Positions 51,676-62,274 of a stretch of DNA of 64,000 nt are shown piece after piece (the stretch's first letter is position 1; each line of letters begins with the position of its first letter). The notes under the pieces were generated by a model that worked only from the letters and a program-made list of their open reading frames with translations, had not been told where the DNA came from and did no database searches. The DNA comes from Lachnospiraceae bacterium. Lineage in GTDB: Bacteria; Bacillota; Clostridia; Lachnospirales; Lachnospiraceae. The DNA lies in assembly GCA_015057505.1 (NCBI GenBank), contig SVEG01000004.1, positions 1 to 64,000 of the forward strand, written 5' to 3'. Position numbers and translations under genes: made by a program.

Positions 51676-52359
51676 ATGAATTACACAATTAAAGATTTGC
51701 CGGAGAACGAAAGACCTGTCGAAAAGTTTCTTTTGAAGGGTGAATCTGCTCTGTCGGATGCAGAATTGTTAGCAATAATCATAAGGACCGGAACAAAAGA
51801 TTTGTCGGCACTTGCACTCGCAGACAAGTTACTAAAAGTTTCACAGGGTATACTTGGCATACATCATTTATCGGTTGAAGAACTTACTTCTGTCAAGGGA
51901 ATAGGTAAGGTTAAAGCTATTCAACTTAAGGCCATTGGTGAGTTATCCAAAAGAATTGCCAGGTCTATGGCAACACAGACGGAGTTTTCTTTTGTTTCAC
52001 CGGAAGCAATTGCAGACCGTTACATGGAGGATTTAAGGCATCTTGAGCAGGAACAGCTCATGGTTTTGTATCTTAACACTAAATGTAATCTCATTAAAGA
52101 GGAGATTATTACTAAAGGAACTGTTAATATGTCGATTGTTTCACCGCGGGAAATTTTTATAAATGCTGTAAAATATAAGGCAGTGTCGTTAATACTGCTT
52201 CATAATCATCCCAGTGGAGATCCTACCCCCAGCAGGCATGATATTGAGGCTACATACAAGGTAAAAGAAGCAGGAGAACTTATAGGTATTTCGTTGATTG
52301 ACCATATTATTATTGGGGATAATAGATATGTGAGTTTAAAACGTGATGGGTTGTTATGA
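51676..52359 (+). CDS. radC: RadC/JAB-domain DNA repair protein
   Basis: DLPENERPVEKFLLKGESALSDAELLAIIIRTGT, LLHNHPSGDPTPSRHDIEAT. Confidence 0.93.
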   Translation: MNYTIKDLPENERPVEKFLLKGESALSDAELLAIIIRTGTKDLSALALADKLLKVSQGILGIHHLSVEELTSVKGIGKVKAIQLKAIGELSKRIARSMATQTEFSFVSPEAIADRYMEDLRHLEQEQLMVLYLNTKCNLIKEEIITKGTVNMSIVSPREIFINAVKYKAVSLILLHNHPSGDPTPSRHDIEATYKVKEAGELIGISLIDHIIIGDNRYVSLKRDGLL

Positions 52360-52386
52360 CAAATAGAAAGGAGTTCCGGAACGCAT

Positions 52387-53433
52387 ATGACACAGAATGT
52401 TTACGGAATCGATATTGGAACAAGCAATATCAAGATATACAGTAAGGCTAAGGGTGAAATATTAAATGAGAAAAACATAATTACCATATATGACAAGCGT
52501 AAGGTTTATGCATATGGTGATGAAGCGTATGAGATGTACGAGAAGGCTCCTTCAGATTTTCAAATTATTCATCCTATACGATACGGCGTAATTGCCGATA
52601 TCAAAAATATGGAGACTTTACTTAATCGTTTTATTAAAAAGTTAAGAGGTAAGCTTCAATCGGCAGATTTTTGCATAGCAGTTCCGACAGATGTTACAGA
52701 GGTTGAAAAAAGAGCTTTTCATGACCTTGTAAAGGATTCGAAGGTTAAGGCAAAGAATGTATATGTAATTGAGAAGCCTGTTGCTGACGGTGTTGGTGTG
52801 GGAATTGACATGGACAGTCCGCGAGGTAATCTTGTTGTTAATTTCGGAGCAGACACAACTGAGATAACTGTTTTATCGCTCGGCGGCATCGTTATAAGTA
52901 AATTGTTAAAAACCGGTGGCAACAGACTTGATGAGCTTATTTGTAGTATGGTCAGAAAGAAATATAATCTCGTCATCGGCATGAAGACAGCAGAACAATT
53001 AAAGATTTGTCTCGGCAATGCAATACCGGAGGATGTACAGGACGATAATGCATCAAAAAATGATTTGCCGACAAGTATGAAGGTATACGGAAGAGATCTC
53101 GTCAAAGGTCTTCCCGTTGTTAAAGAAATTCTTGCAACTGATGTATGTGAAGCGATTGCAGAACCGATTTTAAGTGTTATAAGCCATATAAAACTTATTT
53201 TGGAGCGCACACCGCCGGAACTTGCCGCCGATATAATCGATACGGGTATTTATATTACAGGGGGTTCTTCAAAATTGCACGGCTTCGATAAATTGCTGCA
53301 TAATGAAACTGAACTTACGATAAACGTGCAAGAAGAGCCGTCAGAATGCGTTGTAAAAGGCATCTCCAAAATACTTGAGACTCCTGAATATTCGGGACTT
53401 ATGTTTATTCCGCGTGAAAGAGTAATCAACTAA
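52387..53433 (+). CDS. mreB: Rod shape-determining protein MreB family
   Basis: YGIDIGTSNIKIY, HPIRYGVIADIKNMETLL, ITGGSSKLHGFDKLL; upstream of mreC. Confidence 0.9.
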   Translation: MTQNVYGIDIGTSNIKIYSKAKGEILNEKNIITIYDKRKVYAYGDEAYEMYEKAPSDFQIIHPIRYGVIADIKNMETLLNRFIKKLRGKLQSADFCIAVPTDVTEVEKRAFHDLVKDSKVKAKNVYVIEKPVADGVGVGIDMDSPRGNLVVNFGADTTEITVLSLGGIVISKLLKTGGNRLDELICSMVRKKYNLVIGMKTAEQLKICLGNAIPEDVQDDNASKNDLPTSMKVYGRDLVKGLPVVKEILATDVCEAIAEPILSVISHIKLILERTPPELAADIIDTGIYITGGSSKLHGFDKLLHNETELTINVQEEPSECVVKGISKILETPEYSGLMFIPRERVIN

Positions 53434-53445
53434 AGGATTGATTTA

Positions 53446-54288
53446 ATGAAGAATAAAGACAGATTTTCAATTCCGCCCAGATATATTTTGTTTGGGCTTA
53501 CGGTTTTGTGTGTATTGTCCTGTGTGCTGAGCGTTGTAAAATCAGATTATACAAGCTCTATAAGAAATGCAACCTCATATGTTATAACACCTCTTCAAAA
53601 AGGTCTTAACAGTGTTGCGGTTTGGATTTCTGATAAGGTGGACAATTTTGAAACGTTAAAAGAGGTTCAGGCTGAAAATGAACGGCTTAAAATCCGATTG
53701 GAAACTCTGATGTCCGAGAACAGTACACTTAACCTTGACAGAAATGAACTCGAGCAATTAAGAATGCTTTATAAACTCGATCAGACATATTCGTATCCTA
53801 AAGTTGCCGCACAGGTAATTGGCAAGGATTCGAGCAATTTTTTTAGTACGTTTACAATAAATAAAGGTCAAAAAGATGGAATAGCGGTAGATATGAATGT
53901 TATTTCCGGTAGCGGACTTGTAGGTATAGTTACTGCTGTCAGTGAAAATACGGCTACTGTTCGTTCAATCATTGATGATTTCAGTAATGTAAGTGCCATG
54001 ATTGCCGTTACATCAGATTTTTGCAATGTTGCGGGTGACCTTACACTTATAAATGATGGTAAAATTCATGTTGAGAATCTTCCTAAAGAATCGCTGGTAG
54101 GAGACGGTTATGCGGTTGTAACCTCACATATAAGCAGCAAATATCTGCCCGGTATTCTTATAGGTTATACAGCAGATATAGCAATTGATGCCAATAATTT
54201 AACAAAATCAGGTTATGTTATTCCTATTGTTGATTTCGAAAATATACAATATGTTTTTGTAATCACAGAACGAAAAATAACAGAATAA
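53446..54288 (+). CDS. mreC: Rod shape-determining protein MreC
   Basis: Single TM, coiled coil, KDSSNFFSTFTINKGQKDGI...SGSGLVGIVTAVSENTATVRSIID. Confidence 0.92.
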   Translation: MKNKDRFSIPPRYILFGLTVLCVLSCVLSVVKSDYTSSIRNATSYVITPLQKGLNSVAVWISDKVDNFETLKEVQAENERLKIRLETLMSENSTLNLDRNELEQLRMLYKLDQTYSYPKVAAQVIGKDSSNFFSTFTINKGQKDGIAVDMNVISGSGLVGIVTAVSENTATVRSIIDDFSNVSAMIAVTSDFCNVAGDLTLINDGKIHVENLPKESLVGDGYAVVTSHISSKYLPGILIGYTADIAIDANNLTKSGYVIPIVDFENIQYVFVITERKITE

Positions 54289-54311
54289 TTTTTTCGAAGG
54301 AAGTGATATCC

Positions 54312-54821
54312 GTGAAAAAGATGGTAGTAACAGGTGTACTTATCATTCTTGCATATCTTATGCAGACAACATTGCTTGATGAAATGCGTCTTGCATCAAT
54401 TGTTCCCAACCTGTTATTATTTCTTACATTTGTATCCGGGTTCATGAACGGACGTAAAACAGGTATGTTTACCGGTTTTTTTTGCGGATTGATAATAGAT
54501 ATTTTTTCATCAAGTGTAATAGGACTTAATTCAATTATTTATATGAGTATTGGATATTTAAACGGTTGTTTTCAGTCTTTGTTTTTTGATGAAGACATAA
54601 AACTTCCGCTTGTATTGCTTTCTGTAAGTGAATTGCTTTATGGATTGTTTACTTATATAACACGATTTTTGCTTAACAATCGTCTTAATATGTTTGATTA
54701 TATTTTATATCCGGTTATTCCCGAGCTTATCTATACGATAGTTGTTGCAGTCTTTTTATACAGACCGCTTCTTAAGTTGTATCATTGGCTTGAGAAAGGA
54801 AGTGTTCACGTCGGTGATTAA
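54312..54821 (+). CDS. mreD: Rod shape-determining protein MreD
   Basis: Multi-TM protein between mreC and pbp2; GTG start after GAAGGAAGTG. Confidence 0.85.
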   Translation: MKKMVVTGVLIILAYLMQTTLLDEMRLASIVPNLLLFLTFVSGFMNGRKTGMFTGFFCGLIIDIFSSSVIGLNSIIYMSIGYLNGCFQSLFFDEDIKLPLVLLSVSELLYGLFTYITRFLLNNRLNMFDYILYPVIPELIYTIVVAVFLYRPLLKLYHWLEKGSVHVGD

Positions 54822-57726
54822 AGAGTATATTAAAGATTTTTTTCATACACTGGTTTCTGTTATAACCTCACGTGTTTTTATACTTGGAATAATTTTTGTT
54901 GCACTATTTTCTATAGTTGTAGTGCGCCTTTTTAACCTTCAGATTGTAAACGGTGAAGATTATCTTGAAAACTATGTATATATGACTAAAAAGGCACTGA
55001 CTTCATCCAGTACAAGGGGTAATATTTATGCAAGGGACGGAGAGGTTCTTGCTTATAATGAACTTGCATATGCAGTAGTAATTGAAGACAGTAATAATTT
55101 AAGCTCATCAAAGAACGGTAATATTGTACTTAACGAGATTATACACAATACAATAAAGATTGTCGAAAAAAATAATGACGTACTTATAAGTGATTTTTCA
55201 ATAATTCTTAACGATAACGGTGAGCTTGAATTTACAACAGTCTCAGATACGGCAAGACTACAGTTTTTAAGAGATGCTTATGGTGTAACAAGTATTGCAG
55301 CACTTGATGAAAACGGCAAAAATTTGTCGAATTCAACCGCAGAAGAATTGTTTGAGTACCTTTGTACAAAGCGTTATTACATCTATACCGAAACTAATTA
55401 TGACACTGTCACAAAAAATATGACTTCCGAAAAGATTAAGGAAACTAAATTTTATACGACAGAAGAAGCACTAAAAATACTTACAGTCCGCTATACAATG
55501 TCTTCAAATTATTATCAAAAGTATGTGCAGACTACTATTGCATCAGATGTCAGTGACAGAACCGTTGCAGCTATTCTTGAGAACAAAGAAGAACTTCAGT
55601 GTGTAACCATTGAAGAAGAAACTATTCGAATTTATAATGACAGTAAATATTTCGCGCACATAATCGGATATACGGGTAAAATTTGGGACAATGCTGAGCT
55701 TTCCGTTCTTCAGGCTACCAATCCGGCATATGTTCTCACAGATGTTGTAGGTAAATCGGGCGTGGAGGCTGAGTATGAATCGGAACTGCAAGGCACCAAA
55801 GGAACCAAGACAGTTATTGTAGACAGCCTCGGGCGTGTCCTTGATGTTGAAAGTGAAACGTCTCCGACTGCAGGCAACGATATTTATTTAACTATCGACT
55901 ATGATTTCCAAAAAGAATGCTATGATATGCTTGAAATGTATCTGGCGGGTATTCTTGAGACAAAGATTGTTAACAGAGATGTTGTAATAGAGAAGACAAC
56001 AAGTGCAAAGGACAGATATATTCCTATTAAAGATGTTTATTTTGCGTTGTTCAGTAATAATATAATCAATATTAACGATATGGCCCGTGAGGATTCCAGC
56101 GAATCCGAGATGAGAGTTTATACAACATTTATTGAAAAAAGAGAAGATGTTCTTAAAAAGTTAAAAGAACAGTTTTTATCTTTAAAGCCTACTATATACA
56201 GCAAGTTATCCGAAGAATATCAGGTATATATGTCATATGTATATACAATGCTTGTAAGTAATAAAGTACTTGTGGAAAGCAAAATAGACAGCTCCGACAA
56301 GACTTTTCAGGCTTGGAGATATGAAGATTCCATAAGTCTTGCTGAATTTTTAAAATATGCAATAACCAAAGGCTGGGTTGATACATCAAGACTTGAAGTT
56401 GCAGATAAGTATTCTGATACAGACCAGGTTTATAATGCATTGGTTGAATACATTAATGACAAATTGTATAAAGACAATGAATTCTGCCAGAAGCTTTTCA
56501 AACAGCTTATAAAAAAATATACAATTTCTGCCAGTGATATCTGTTTAATACTTTTTGAACAGGGAATCATTGAATATGACGAAGTATGGTACAATAAGCT
56601 TATAGGATGTAAAACAGCCACAGCTTGTGAGTTTATTAAAGAAAAAATTCATAACTTGGAGATAACACCTGCACAGCTTGCACTTGAACCTTGTTCGGGT
56701 TCGGTTGTAATTACTGATGTTGCAACGGGTGATGTAATAGTAATGGTTACTTATCCGAGTTATGATAACAATAGGCTTTCAGGAAGTATCGATGCCAATT
56801 ATTACAGCAAACTTATTAATGATGATTCAAGTCCTTTATATAACAGAGCAACAATGACTAAAGTAGCCCCCGGTTCTACATTTAAAATGGTATCGTCCAT
56901 TACGGCTCTTGAAGAAGGAATAATTACAACCAAGCAAAAAATTAAAGATCTCGGTATTTTTGAAACATTAAAACCTTATTCTAAGTGTTGGGTTTATCCA
57001 GGGTCACATGGTTCAATTAATGTGTCGCAGGCTATAGAAAAATCGTGTAACTACTTTTTCTATGAAATCGGTTACCAGCTTAGTCTTGATTATAAAGGAA
57101 TTTACAATGCTTCTCTGGGAACAGCCAAATTAGAAAAATATGCAACAAAGCTTGGACTTAATATGCCTTCCGGAATAGAACTCCCGGAAGCATCTCCACA
57201 GGCTGCTACAGAATATCCGGTAACAGCGGCAATCGGACAAAGTAATAACAGCTATACCAATATCCAGCTTGCACGTTATGTTACAACTCTTGCCAATAGC
57301 GGTAATAATTATAAGCTTACTTTACTTGATAAAATCACAGATTCAAATGCAAGAACAATATTTAATAATACACCGGTGCTTGAGAATGCTAATGAATTCA
57401 GCGAAAGTACATGGGAGGCGATTCATAAAGGAATGCGCGCCGTAGTAACGACAGGTACAGTTGCAAGTACCTTTAAAAATTTTTCCGTACAGCTTGCCGG
57501 CAAGACAGGTACTGCTCAGGAAAACGCATTAAAACCCAATCATGCCGTGTTTGTAGCATATGCACCATATGATGCACCTGAAATAGGTGTAAGTGTATTA
57601 ATTCCAAACGGGTATACTTCATCTTATGCAGCTGAGATTGCAAAAGAAGCACTTTCTATCTATTATGAGATTAATATAGATGCAGAAGAAGCGATTATTC
57701 CCGAAAATGGTGAATATGTCGACTAA
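54814..57726 (+). CDS. Penicillin-binding protein 2 (class B transpeptidase) with large internal insertion
   Basis: TRGNIYARDGEVLAYNELAYAV; SxxK (APGSTFKMV), SxN (KSCNYFF), KTG (GKTGTAQ). Confidence 0.92.
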   Translation: MIKEYIKDFFHTLVSVITSRVFILGIIFVALFSIVVVRLFNLQIVNGEDYLENYVYMTKKALTSSSTRGNIYARDGEVLAYNELAYAVVIEDSNNLSSSKNGNIVLNEIIHNTIKIVEKNNDVLISDFSIILNDNGELEFTTVSDTARLQFLRDAYGVTSIAALDENGKNLSNSTAEELFEYLCTKRYYIYTETNYDTVTKNMTSEKIKETKFYTTEEALKILTVRYTMSSNYYQKYVQTTIASDVSDRTVAAILENKEELQCVTIEEETIRIYNDSKYFAHIIGYTGKIWDNAELSVLQATNPAYVLTDVVGKSGVEAEYESELQGTKGTKTVIVDSLGRVLDVESETSPTAGNDIYLTIDYDFQKECYDMLEMYLAGILETKIVNRDVVIEKTTSAKDRYIPIKDVYFALFSNNIININDMAREDSSESEMRVYTTFIEKREDVLKKLKEQFLSLKPTIYSKLSEEYQVYMSYVYTMLVSNKVLVESKIDSSDKTFQAWRYEDSISLAEFLKYAITKGWVDTSRLEVADKYSDTDQVYNALVEYINDKLYKDNEFCQKLFKQLIKKYTISASDICLILFEQGIIEYDEVWYNKLIGCKTATACEFIKEKIHNLEITPAQLALEPCSGSVVITDVATGDVIVMVTYPSYDNNRLSGSIDANYYSKLINDDSSPLYNRATMTKVAPGSTFKMVSSITALEEGIITTKQKIKDLGIFETLKPYSKCWVYPGSHGSINVSQAIEKSCNYFFYEIGYQLSLDYKGIYNASLGTAKLEKYATKLGLNMPSGIELPEASPQAATEYPVTAAIGQSNNSYTNIQLARYVTTLANSGNNYKLTLLDKITDSNARTIFNNTPVLENANEFSESTWEAIHKGMRAVVTTGTVASTFKNFSVQLAGKTGTAQENALKPNHAVFVAYAPYDAPEIGVSVLIPNGYTSSYAAEIAKEALSIYYEINIDAEEAIIPENGEYVD

Positions 57727-57747
57727 ATAAAGAAGGGTGGTAGAGAG

Positions 57748-58410
57748 ATGAAAAACAATGTAATTATCAAAGGTAATAAATATGGAATTATATTGATTCT
57801 TGACAGCGAATTGCCTTTTGATGAATTAAAAGAAGAAATAATACAAAAGTTTAAGGATTCTGCCGGTTTTTTCGGTAATGCTCAGATGGCTCTTTCTATT
57901 GAAGGAAGAAAGCTTTCTTCACATGAAGAGAAGGAACTTCTGGATATTATTTCTACCTATACGACATTGTCAATCATTTGTGTCGTGGATTCTGACAGTA
58001 ACAGAGAAGAATTTTTCAAAAAATCGCTCGAGAGTAAGCTTAATGAATTATCTTCTCAAAGTGGTCAATTTTACAAAGGAACACTTCGAAGCGGTCAGGA
58101 ACTTGAATCCCAAAGCAGCATCGTTATACTTGGTAACGTTAACACCGGTGCCAAGGTTGTTTCAGCAGGTAATGTAATAATTCTTGGTGCACTTAAGGGT
58201 ACGGTCTATGCCGGAATTACAGGTAATTCCAATGCGTTTGTTGTTGCGCTTGAAATGGATCCTATGCAGATAAGAATAGGAGATGTTATTGCGAGAAGTT
58301 CCGATTCGAGAAAAAAAGTTATCGAAAAAGAAGCTAAAATTGCGTATGTTGACAGTGGTGCAATATGCATAGATACACTTAATAAAGATGTTATAAAATA
58401 TATTGATTGA
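57748..58410 (+). CDS. minC: Septum site-determining protein MinC
   Basis: Beta-helix GTLRSGQELESQSSIVILGNVNTGAKVVSAGNVIILGALKGTVYAG. Confidence 0.93.
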   Translation: MKNNVIIKGNKYGIILILDSELPFDELKEEIIQKFKDSAGFFGNAQMALSIEGRKLSSHEEKELLDIISTYTTLSIICVVDSDSNREEFFKKSLESKLNELSSQSGQFYKGTLRSGQELESQSSIVILGNVNTGAKVVSAGNVIILGALKGTVYAGITGNSNAFVVALEMDPMQIRIGDVIARSSDSRKKVIEKEAKIAYVDSGAICIDTLNKDVIKYID

Positions 58411-58426
58411 TTTGTATTGATTTGCA

Positions 58427-58455
58427 TTGCAAAATATTATTTTTCGTGCGATAAT
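58427..58455 (+). promoter_or_regulatory. Predicted promoter between minC and minD
   Basis: TTGCAA - 17 nt - GATAAT. Confidence 0.45.
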
Positions 58456-58511
58456 AAAAATAATGGGGCTTATATTGCTTACAATAAGAATAACGTGGGA
58501 GGAACGTGAAA

Positions 58512-59303
58512 ATGAGTGAAGTTATAGTAGTAACATCCGGTAAGGGCGGTGTAGGTAAAACTACCACATCTGCAAATGTAGGTACCGGACTTGCAAAACT
58601 TGATAAGAAAGTAGTATTAATCGATACAGATATAGGACTTCGTAATCTTGATGTTGTTATGGGGCTTGAGAACCGTATTGTCTATAATCTTGTAGATGTT
58701 ATTGAGGGCAACTGCAGAATTAAGCAGGCGCTTATTAAAGATAAGAGATACCCGAATTTGTATCTTCTTCCGTCAGCACAGACAAGAGATAAGACAAGCG
58801 TAACACCTGAGCAGATGAAAAAGCTTACGGATGAACTCAAAGAAGAGTTCGATTACATAATCCTTGATTGCCCTGCAGGTATTGAACAAGGTTTTAAAAA
58901 TGCAATTGCAGGTGCAGATCGTGCACTTGTTGTTACAACACCCGAGGTTTCAGCAATAAGAGATGCAGACCGTATCATAGGATTATTGGAAGCCAATGAA
59001 ATGAAAAAGACAGAACTTATCGTCAATCGTATACGTATGGACATGGTAGAACGTGGGGATATGATGTCAATTGCTGATGTAGTAGAGATTCTTGCTGTAG
59101 ATTTAATTGGTGCTGTACCGGATGATGAGAATATTGTAATTTCAACGAACAACGGTGAACCGCTTGTTGGCTCAGATGCACTTGCAGGGCAGGCTTATCT
59201 AAACATATGTAAGCGTATTTTAGGTGAAGATGTTCCGCTTCTTGACTTAAGCAATAAAAGTAGTCTTTGGTCTAAATTTGTAGGCTTATTCAAAAGAAAT
59301 TAA
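58512..59303 (+). CDS. minD: Septum site-determining ATPase MinD
   Basis: VTSGKGGVGKTTTSANVGTGLA, DTDIGLRNLDVVMGLENRIVYNLVDV, C-terminal amphipathic LWSKFVGLFKRN. Confidence 0.97.
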   Translation: MSEVIVVTSGKGGVGKTTTSANVGTGLAKLDKKVVLIDTDIGLRNLDVVMGLENRIVYNLVDVIEGNCRIKQALIKDKRYPNLYLLPSAQTRDKTSVTPEQMKKLTDELKEEFDYIILDCPAGIEQGFKNAIAGADRALVVTTPEVSAIRDADRIIGLLEANEMKKTELIVNRIRMDMVERGDMMSIADVVEILAVDLIGAVPDDENIVISTNNGEPLVGSDALAGQAYLNICKRILGEDVPLLDLSNKSSLWSKFVGLFKRN

Positions 59304-59317
59304 TTGGAGGAGATGAC

Positions 59318-59590
59318 ATGAGCGTATTTGATCTTTTTAAGAAGAAAAATTCAGGAAGCTATGCGAAAGATCGTCTGAAATTATTGCTTGTATCAGATCG
59401 TGCAAATTGTTCTCCCGAATTAATGGAAATGATTAAAAATGATATTATAAATGTAATATCCAAGTATATGGAGATTGACACAGAAGCTCTTGATATACAG
59501 ATTACCCAGACTGAGTCTGACGGCAATAATGGGGCTGTACCTGCATTATATGCCAACATACCGATTCGAGATCTTCGTCAGAAAAATTAA
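59318..59590 (+). CDS. minE: Cell division topological specificity factor MinE
   Basis: SYAKDRLKLLLVSDRANCSPELMEMIKNDIINVISKYMEID. Confidence 0.95.
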   Translation: MSVFDLFKKKNSGSYAKDRLKLLLVSDRANCSPELMEMIKNDIINVISKYMEIDTEALDIQITQTESDGNNGAVPALYANIPIRDLRQKN

Positions 59591-59614
59591 GATTCAATAC
59601 AATAGGTGTTGTTT

Positions 59615-60769
59615 ATGTTTCGATGGAATGAATACCGTTTTCGTTATTTCGGATGGCGGTTAGTTTTATTTGTTGTTGTATTATCAATAATAGGTGTTCT
59701 AGTAATCGGAAGTGCATCGACGGAAGGTTATGATAAAAAACAGGCGGCATGTCTTATTGCAGGTTGTGTGATTATGCTTGCAATTGCTTTTGTGGATTAT
59801 CATTTTGTGTTAAAATTTTATTGGCTAATGTATATTGTCAATATAGGTTTACTGTTATATGTTGAATTTTTCGGTGAATCAGGAGGCGGAGCACAGAGAT
59901 GGATTCGTTTTGGTTCCGTAGGACTTCAGCCTTCAGAACTTGCCAAGGTTATTATTATATTATTTCTTGCCAAGTTTTTTTGGAAATATGAAAATAAAAT
60001 TAACAGTTTCCGTATTATAATCAGTTCTGCCGTTTTGTTTGGTATACCGCTTGCACTTGTTTTTGCTCAACCGGACTTATCGACAAGCATTGTTCTTGTA
60101 TCGATTTTTTGTGCAGTGATTTTTCTTGCAAATTTAAGTTATAAGATAATTCTTCCGATAATGCTTGTGGCTTTACCAACCTTTGGTGTTTTATTATATA
60201 AAATAATGCAGGACGGACAAACGTTAATCAGTGATTACCAGAAAGCTCGTATTTTAGGCTTCTTATATCAAGACAGCAATGATCCGCTAATAGTAAGAAT
60301 TAATTACCAACAGAAGAATTCTGTACTTGCAATTGGTTCGGGACAGCTTATGGGTAAAGGCCTTAATAACAATACAATAACTTCTGTAAAGAACGGTAAT
60401 TTTTTATCTGAACCACAGACTGATTTTATTTTTTCTATCGTAGGCGAGGAGCTCGGTTTTGTCGGCTCGGTAGCGGTAGTTTTATTATTATGTTTTATTG
60501 TTATAGAATGTTTATGGATTGCATTTCATGCAAAAGATTCTGCCGGAAGAATTATTGCCGGTGGAATGGCGGCAGTTATAGGTTTTCAGAGTTTTGTTAA
60601 TCTTGGAGTTGCAACATGGATACTTCCCAATACAGGACTCACATTACCGTTTGTAAGTTATGGTATGAGTTCTCTTATGAGTCTCCTTATTGGTATGGGA
60701 GTAGTATTAAACGTAAGTATGCAGCGTCCTATGACATTTATAGAAACATTAAACAGCGGTATTGATTAA
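59615..60769 (+). CDS. rodA: RodA/FtsW-family SEDS glycosyltransferase
   Basis: GAQRWIRFGSVGLQPSELAKV, FVSYGMSSLMSLLIGMGVVLNV. Confidence 0.93.
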   Translation: MFRWNEYRFRYFGWRLVLFVVVLSIIGVLVIGSASTEGYDKKQAACLIAGCVIMLAIAFVDYHFVLKFYWLMYIVNIGLLLYVEFFGESGGGAQRWIRFGSVGLQPSELAKVIIILFLAKFFWKYENKINSFRIIISSAVLFGIPLALVFAQPDLSTSIVLVSIFCAVIFLANLSYKIILPIMLVALPTFGVLLYKIMQDGQTLISDYQKARILGFLYQDSNDPLIVRINYQQKNSVLAIGSGQLMGKGLNNNTITSVKNGNFLSEPQTDFIFSIVGEELGFVGSVAVVLLLCFIVIECLWIAFHAKDSAGRIIAGGMAAVIGFQSFVNLGVATWILPNTGLTLPFVSYGMSSLMSLLIGMGVVLNVSMQRPMTFIETLNSGID

Positions 60770-60780
60770 AGGGGGTTTTT

Positions 60781-61182
60781 ATGAATATTGGTTTAATTGC
60801 ACATGATGCAAAAAAGAAACTAATGCAGAATTTTTGTATTGCTTATAGAGGGATTTTAAGCAAACATGTATTATATGCCACAGGTACAACCGGTCGTCTT
60901 ATTGAAGAAGTTACCAATCTCAATGTTCACAAGTATCTTGCAGGACATTTAGGCGGTGAACAGCAACTTGGCTCTCAGGTAGAACATAATGATCTTGATC
61001 TTGTCATTTTCTTAAGAGATCCGGATCCGTTAAGTTTCAAAGCACATGAACCGGATTTGACAAACGTTATGCGACTTTGTGATATGCATAATATTCCGAT
61101 TGCTACTAATCTTGCAACTGCGGAACTTTTAATTAAGGCGCTTGACCGCGGTGATTTGGAGTGGCGTGAAATATATAAATAA
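60781..61182 (+). CDS. mgsA: Methylglyoxal synthase
   Basis: GLIAHDAKKKLM, TGTTGRL, GHLGGEQQLG, FLRDPD. Confidence 0.95.
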   Translation: MNIGLIAHDAKKKLMQNFCIAYRGILSKHVLYATGTTGRLIEEVTNLNVHKYLAGHLGGEQQLGSQVEHNDLDLVIFLRDPDPLSFKAHEPDLTNVMRLCDMHNIPIATNLATAELLIKALDRGDLEWREIYK

Positions 61183-61195
61183 AGTGGAGATTTTA

Positions 61196-62182
61196 ATGAA
61201 AAGACGTGTACGATATATAGTTTTAGTTTTGTGCATGGTAACAGCATTGTTTTTTACGGGCTGTTATGTAAGAAATGATATTTTTTTAAAGAAATATAAC
61301 GGCATAATTGGAGCCAACAACAATTATGCCCTTATTTCACTTCAGGCAGATGAACGTATTGATGGTTATGCCGAAGAAATAGTTGTTGTTCCGAAAGATT
61401 ATAGCGAAGAGACTGGTGCTGAGTTATCTAATGCATCGGCATCGTTGTATTGTTTAGACGATAAAAGCATTATATATGCGGACAATGTTCATGAATCACT
61501 GCATCCTGCAAGTCTTACCAAGATAATGACAGTATATGTTGCTCTAAAGTATGGTAATCTTGATGATATTGTTACAATAACCGATGCTTCAAAAATAACT
61601 GAAAGAGGTGCGACGACTATCGGCCTTGAGACGGGCGACAAGATTTCTCTTAGAGATTTGGTATATTGTTCGCTTATTTACTCAGGTAATGATGCAGCAG
61701 CAGCCATTGCAGTTCATATTAGCGGCAGTGTTGAAGAATATGCAAAACTAATGACAAAAGAAGCAGCAGCACTTGGAGCTACAAATACAACCTTTAAGAA
61801 TCCTCATGGATTAACAGAAGAAGGTCATATGACCACGGTATATGATGTTTATCTTATGCTCAATGAAGCAATAAAAAATGAAACGGTTATCGATATGATA
61901 AATCGGACCAATTATACATATACTTATACGAAGGCAAATGGTGACGAAAAAACAAAAACCGTAAAAAGTACTTTAAGGTATTTTTTCAATCAGTATGAGT
62001 ATCCGTCAGACATCACGATAATCGGTGGCAAAACAGGTACAACTAATGCTGCAGGATATTGTCTTGCACTTTATGTTACTCACAAAGATTCGGGCAAACA
62101 ATATATTGCAGTTGTTTTGAAGGCTAGTAGTTTAGACAATCTTTATAGTGAGATGAGTTATTTATTGGAATTTTGCGAATAA
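61196..62182 (+). CDS. D-alanyl-D-alanine carboxypeptidase (S11 family) lipoprotein
   Basis: Lipobox LFFTGC; HPASLTKIMTVYVAL (SxxK), YSGNDAAAAIA (SGN), GGKTGTTNAAGYC (KTG). Confidence 0.92.
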   Translation: MKRRVRYIVLVLCMVTALFFTGCYVRNDIFLKKYNGIIGANNNYALISLQADERIDGYAEEIVVVPKDYSEETGAELSNASASLYCLDDKSIIYADNVHESLHPASLTKIMTVYVALKYGNLDDIVTITDASKITERGATTIGLETGDKISLRDLVYCSLIYSGNDAAAAIAVHISGSVEEYAKLMTKEAAALGATNTTFKNPHGLTEEGHMTTVYDVYLMLNEAIKNETVIDMINRTNYTYTYTKANGDEKTKTVKSTLRYFFNQYEYPSDITIIGGKTGTTNAAGYCLALYVTHKDSGKQYIAVVLKASSLDNLYSEMSYLLEFCE

Positions 62183-62195
62183 TCAATTGAATTGC

Positions 62196-62224
62196 TTGAT
62201 TTTTTCAAAAACGTGTAGTATAAT
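62196..62224 (+). promoter_or_regulatory. Predicted promoter of the small P-loop protein gene
   Basis: TTGATT - 17 nt - TATAAT. Confidence 0.6.
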
Positions 62225-62274
62225 GAATTTACAATTCAATATATAAACTAAGCTAATGCAAGGAGGAGATTATC

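Noticed and set aside
58401-58430. ATTGATTTGTATTGATTTGCATTG near-tandem repeat after minC
   Set aside because: Only about two imperfect units; insufficient for a repeat call.
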